Positions 59,801 to 64,000 of a DNA stretch of 64,000 bases are shown in pieces. Source of the DNA: Rhodamnia argentea (Eukaryota > Streptophyta > Magnoliopsida > Myrtales > Myrtaceae). A program made the position numbers and the translations under genes. The stretch is taken from assembly GCF_020921035.1 (NCBI RefSeq), contig NC_063156.1:1054001-1118000 (forward strand). The letters run 5' to 3'. The notes beneath the pieces are model-generated. The model made no database searches, was not told the origin of the DNA, and was given only the letters and a program-made list of their open reading frames with translations. How positions within the stretch are numbered: position 1 is the stretch's first letter; each line of letters starts with the position of its first letter.

Positions 59801-61479
59801 AAATTAAGTAAAAGCTCCCATCGAATGAACCACTGCTCGTTGGCAATGTAAACGCGATCAACGTTAACGTCCGACATGTCGTAAAGCAGAAAGAGGTTTG
59901 TGTCAGTTGGTTGGGCTCCATAAACTAGAAACGACGTTTCGTCCTCATAAACACGTAGCCGGCAGTAAGACTGGGTCTCTGTCTAATCTTCTACGTACGC
60001 GTTCTTCAATACCCTTTTTTAGCTTTTCCCTTTGTCTTTTTTTCCCTTTCTTTTGACAAAACATTAGAATACAATAAAGAAAATGAAGGACGACAACATG
60101 TGACACCTGGAACTTTGCTAGAGTGGTGGCTAAGGAGTTGAGATTCTTCAACAAGCCTTTTTTTATTCCAAAAGTCAAACCCGGCAATCAAAAAGTCAGA
60201 CTATGACTTCTGCAGAATGATGTCCACTTCGATGAGATTCAGATGCTCGTCTTTCTGCCCGCAGTATCTTCAGGGTGGAATATGCCGAGCCTTTTACAGA
60301 GCTTTTTCACTGCATTTCCCCCCGTCATAATTTGATACCGTCATGAACATTGAAGTTTACATTGTCGTCCTAATATGATCCCACGTTATAATTTCATTTG
60401 ACGTTTTATTGTCCATAATAAATTGTGTGATAACTGTCTATGGACACACATTGAGTTATATTGTGTGATGATCGTCCAATGTTCAGATAATTATCTTGAT
60501 GAAAGAGTTGTGTGAAGGATGTGAATGGGAGTATAAACAGGTCTAAGCCAAACCCCATTTATTATCGTAAAACACCATCAAAGTTTGAAAGGGCAATTGG
60601 TTAGAAGTACCATTCATCAATCGTTAAAAACTCTACGAATCTGGTTTTTCTGTCTAACTTCATCAATTGCTGGAGGTCCGTACAGAATTTTTCACGTTTC
60701 CCATTTGATTCTGATTATACATGAGTTTTGTTCGTTTATGAATAATCGGGATCTTTAGTCTTTAGATTTCTGACATACACGAAATCTGTTGAAGCACGGT
60801 TTGTTAGGGTTTGAATAAAACAGCTGAATATTGTAGACAACTTCCATATAACACGTATTATTACATGCATTCGGGATAGTTTGTGTAAACCAAACTTGAC
60901 ACTAACAGTGTCTAAAATTAACTGTTTGCCTTGCCTTTGAACATTGTAATTCAGACGGATTCTCAAGGAAACTCCAATCTATTATCAAGATGAGATTAGA
61001 GCAGTATAGCAAAATCAACACTACAGCTTTATTATTCTCAATGAGTTTTAGCAAAAGCAGGGTCGATAGATGTATGCTCGATCGGTAGATCTACAGTTAA
61101 GATAATGAGCAAGTTTAAGATGCATTGCAATTAATTAAGCATGATGCACCAAAGATTTCCTGGATCCGAAGCATGATGCTGTAGCATTTGCTGAAAACCA
61201 TAGGTCAAGTGATCATTACATTTACTAAGTAATGCTTCCATATATACGTACTCCTACATAACCCTAGATTTTGCAGCTCGTAGTAACAATCTTGCTTGGG
61301 CTTCGTTTTTACCGCCCGATTACTAGATATTATCAACACGTATGTCAGAGCTGATTGTGGACATCCGTAGTATGTTCGCCATGGATTACTAGTTTTCTCC
61401 GTTCGAGGAAATTATTTAACTCGATCGATATAAAATGAGTTGATCTCGCCGGATGAGTATGTGCTACCTTGTATAACGG
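56831..61479. other. Gene-free region with retroelement remnants
   Basis: No supported gene. The stretches 57860-58060 and 58370-58560 are diverged relatives of one another (AAGCTTTTGAGTATAGACGG / AAGCTTTTAAGTGAAAATAG, then CTTCCTCTCGGTAA / CTCCCTCCTCTTGA). The first is followed by TGGTATTAGAGGCAA at 58034, close to the TGGTATCAGAGC primer-binding site of many plant LTR retroelements. They look like old LTR or TRIM pieces. Minus-strand open frames at 59226-60191 show no family motif. Confidence 0.45.
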
Positions 61480-61780
61480 GGAAAAGTATTAAAAATTTCT
61501 GAATCTATTGCAGTGCTACCAATTGAGCCATGAATCTTTCAATTTGGCTAATTTAGTCCTAAACGTCTTCACAGTAGTACCAATTTAGTCGATCCGGCCA
61601 ATTTGGGCCCGAAATCATTGATGTGAATGTTGGTTGTCCCGCGGGGCATGCTGCGACATCGGTGATTTACGGTGAAAAGTGATTGGAAGAACTACACTGG
61701 AATTTCGCACAAAGTTTAAAGATTAAACTGATAAAATGCAAAAAAAAAAATTACTAACTGAATTGGCATCCATACAATAG
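61480..61780. repeat. Short relict of the Mutator-like inverted-repeat family (copy G)
   Basis: The left arm has AATTTAGTCCTAAACGTCTT and CCAATTTAGTCGATCCGGCCAATTT. It is followed by a short right part (CATCGGTGATTTACGGTGAA, then TTAAAGATTAAACTGATAAA). Most of the core is missing. Confidence 0.5.
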
Positions 61781-64000
61781 GCACATGGCTGATTGAACAT
61801 AAATCATTACAAAAATTATTGAAAAAGAACTGATCGTGAGAAACTTACGGTGCAAAGGGATATATCCCTATTGAGAGCAAAAAAGTCATCCTAAGTAGTC
61901 AAAAAGGACAATCATATCATTTGGAAACAATGAAGATGTGGAGCAAAAGAATCAATGAAGATATCATGAAACAAAAGAATTAATCAGGACAATCATGTCG
62001 GCATCCCGTTTCCGATTGCGTTATAAAAGAGCATTGGCTCTCACTTAGGGAGGTGCTCGTACGAGTAGACCGATACGCATACAAGTACACACGTACACGT
62101 ACAAATACGAGGATGGGAAAAAGAAAGATTTTGTTTCCTGTTTCGCCGGCAGATTTAGTTTTCATTTTGTCGTGTGGAAGTTTGTGGGAAGAGGGACAGA
62201 GACAGACAGTTAATTACATAATCTCAGTTTTAAATCAGCATGTACGTCAAGGGTTGGACAAATAAAAATTTTATTTAATCTGAAGTTTTAGATTGGGAAA
62301 CGCTCAACAATTCAAGTATGTAAGACCAGGAACATTCGGTATCTGGAGAAGATATAGACTGCTTTCACTTTCATTTCTAGTCAAATTTGATATTCTAAAA
62401 CTCTTCTCGTGTTGTGCTATATTTAGTCTGAAGCTCAACCATTACGGGGTTCGTGAAATAACGCGAAAGCTAACGGATCTTATAATTCAAGTCTCACGCG
62501 AGAAGAAGAAATTACCCAATAGATCACGTAGGAAAGATAAATAAAATTCCAGATATATACGTAATTCAGTCCGAGTATTTGTACCTACTTCATGATAGGA
62601 AAGCCCGCCGCAAACAATGTACTAATCAATCAGGCAGCTTCAATGTTACAATCGCACGACTGTTCAATTGCCATCCTAGATTACACCAGAACCCACAATC
62701 TGTTGCCTCACGACATCAGTAAGACAGGCAATCTCAATTGGATGTATTGCATAAATCACCGAGCAAAATCCACGAAGAAGCTAGAAGCTCCAAATATTTG
62801 AACAGCTTGTGGACTTTTTTGGTGCGGCCATGATATCTTGCATGTGAACAAGAGTGCACTCACTCAGAAAACTCGCAGGGAGAAAACCTTAACAATCCTA
62901 CTTTTTTTCTCTAACGTGTATTGACTGAGCTTAATTCCGTTTTGATATGTCCTTGCGTGACTTGCCGGCCCAACCTCATCAACCTCGATTTTCTTCCTTG
63001 GATCTTTATTCCACCCTACGAAATTCTGGATTTGAATCAATTTGCTCGGAGATAAAGTCTCAGTCAAAAGACATTCAAATTATGGGCTAGACTTTTACCG
63101 GATCGGATTTCGCATAAAGGTTTAAACTCGAGGTATACTTTTAACTCCGACGATTGAGGGGCGACCATGTGAAGCGATCAAAGTCAGCAACTTAATAAAT
63201 GGCTGATTTTATCATGAATATACAAGCATTCACCAAATCCTAATGTCGACCTCATTAAATAACAAAACTAATTTGTCACACATCTTAAGGTGTCATGCAT
63301 GTCGATTCGAGCTTGTACGAGTAAAACTATAGTAGTAATAGCGAAACTTATTAGGCGTGCTACATATCGGTAGGCCGTCTCTCATTCTTATTTCACTGTA
63401 CTTTAAAGTCTAGCCTTGCGACATATTATCTGACATTATTGGTCTAATCTTAAAAGTTCTCAAGCGCGGGCACCATCTGAGGGAGAATTTATGCGTGGAC
63501 TAATCTTTGTGAAAACTTTCCAAAGATAACTAAGGCTGACATATCATGTGACATCATAGTTTGCGACGCTGCCTTTTAATTGATGGGGTTTTTTCATAAG
63601 GAAAAAAAAATCATATCGTACTTGTTACATTGACCTTGCCTTGACTAAAGTGAAAATGTACATAGATACATACATCTATGTATATATTTTCTCCTACGAA
63701 TGCATAGTTACAACGTTTCAAGATCAATAGTTCTCGAGTTTGATCAAAGCGCGGTTTTGAGTTTTTTCTCGTTAATTAGCGTAAGGGCATCATCGGCTGT
63801 AATCGAATCTTTTGATTTTTTTTGGACCAAAAAAGGAAGAACCAGAAAAAGATCTTTCATATTTCATGCCTCCATCCTCACTACATTAATCGAGATGATC
63901 CATGCCCATCACTGACTAATAGTTGTGACAATAGTAGCTTTTCTAAGAACATGTTAAAAAGAAATTTGCCTAACCGATGCATGGAGAGATCAAATTTTTT
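61781..64000. other. Gene-free terminal region
   Basis: AT-rich with no supported gene on either strand. A short stretch at 62055-62112 is rich in GTAC/CGTAC repeats (ACGTACACGTACAAATACG) and creates small open frames on both strands. Confidence 0.5.

Noticed and set aside
61150-61220. Possible miR172-like sequence near GCATGATGCTGTAGCA
   Set aside because: It differs at too many positions from the mature miRNA and no hairpin partner was seen.
62040-62115. GTAC-rich short repeats as a possible regulatory array or CRISPR-like repeat
   Set aside because: The units are irregular and only a few bases long; CRISPR arrays are not expected in a plant nuclear genome.

Overview
The window is nuclear DNA from a flowering plant. 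The genes have several short GT-AG introns, and their products belong to plant-specific families: a type-B response regulator, an RS-subfamily SR protein, DREB-type ERFs, a DTX/MATE carrier and a PEPKR-type kinase. Intergenic DNA is AT-rich and full of plant transposon debris (hAT, Mutator-like inverted-repeat elements, Ty1/copia, a tRNA-derived SINE). The species cannot be fixed from sequence alone. A Myrtaceae-like eudicot is my guess, resting only on the general look of the repeats and protein variants.

Layout. (1) 1-8008, gene-dense, all on +: the 3' part of a PEPKR1-like protein kinase (1-1842), a two-exon plastid-type protein of unknown function (2946-3782), and a complete five-exon PGAP3/PER1 GPI-remodelling gene (4630-8008). 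(2) 8009-32200, repeat-rich: two DREB-type ERF genes on the minus strand (16813-17478 and 23377-23988) lie in two related blocks, with a decayed copia pol fragment between them. Distal to the second ERF is a nest of elements: an inverted-repeat element (25555-29409) split by a 3.2 kb hAT transposon with an 8-bp target duplication (26150-29354), itself split by a SINE (28143-28336). A second hAT-like element (29525-30764) carries a subtilase gene fragment. (3) 32451-35484: a seven-exon TraB-family gene whose first intron uses a GC donor. (4) 35485-40032: gene-free. (5) 40033-44989: a nine-exon type-B response regulator. (6) 47572-50289: a five-coding-exon RS40/RS41-like splicing factor with a long first coding intron. 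(7) 55190-56830: an intronless MATE transporter. (8) 56831-64000: no gene found, only repeat remnants.

The genes are not a pathway cluster. They are ordinary, separately transcribed plant genes. Exon models were built by hand from GT/AG (or GC/AG) sites, phase continuity and family motifs; each joins without a frameshift. I found no previously undescribed biological system. The most informative features are the three-level nested insertion with readable target duplications, the gene-fragment-bearing hAT-like element, the tandem ERF duplication with copia at its junction, two GC-AG introns, and CT tracts in the leaders of four genes.
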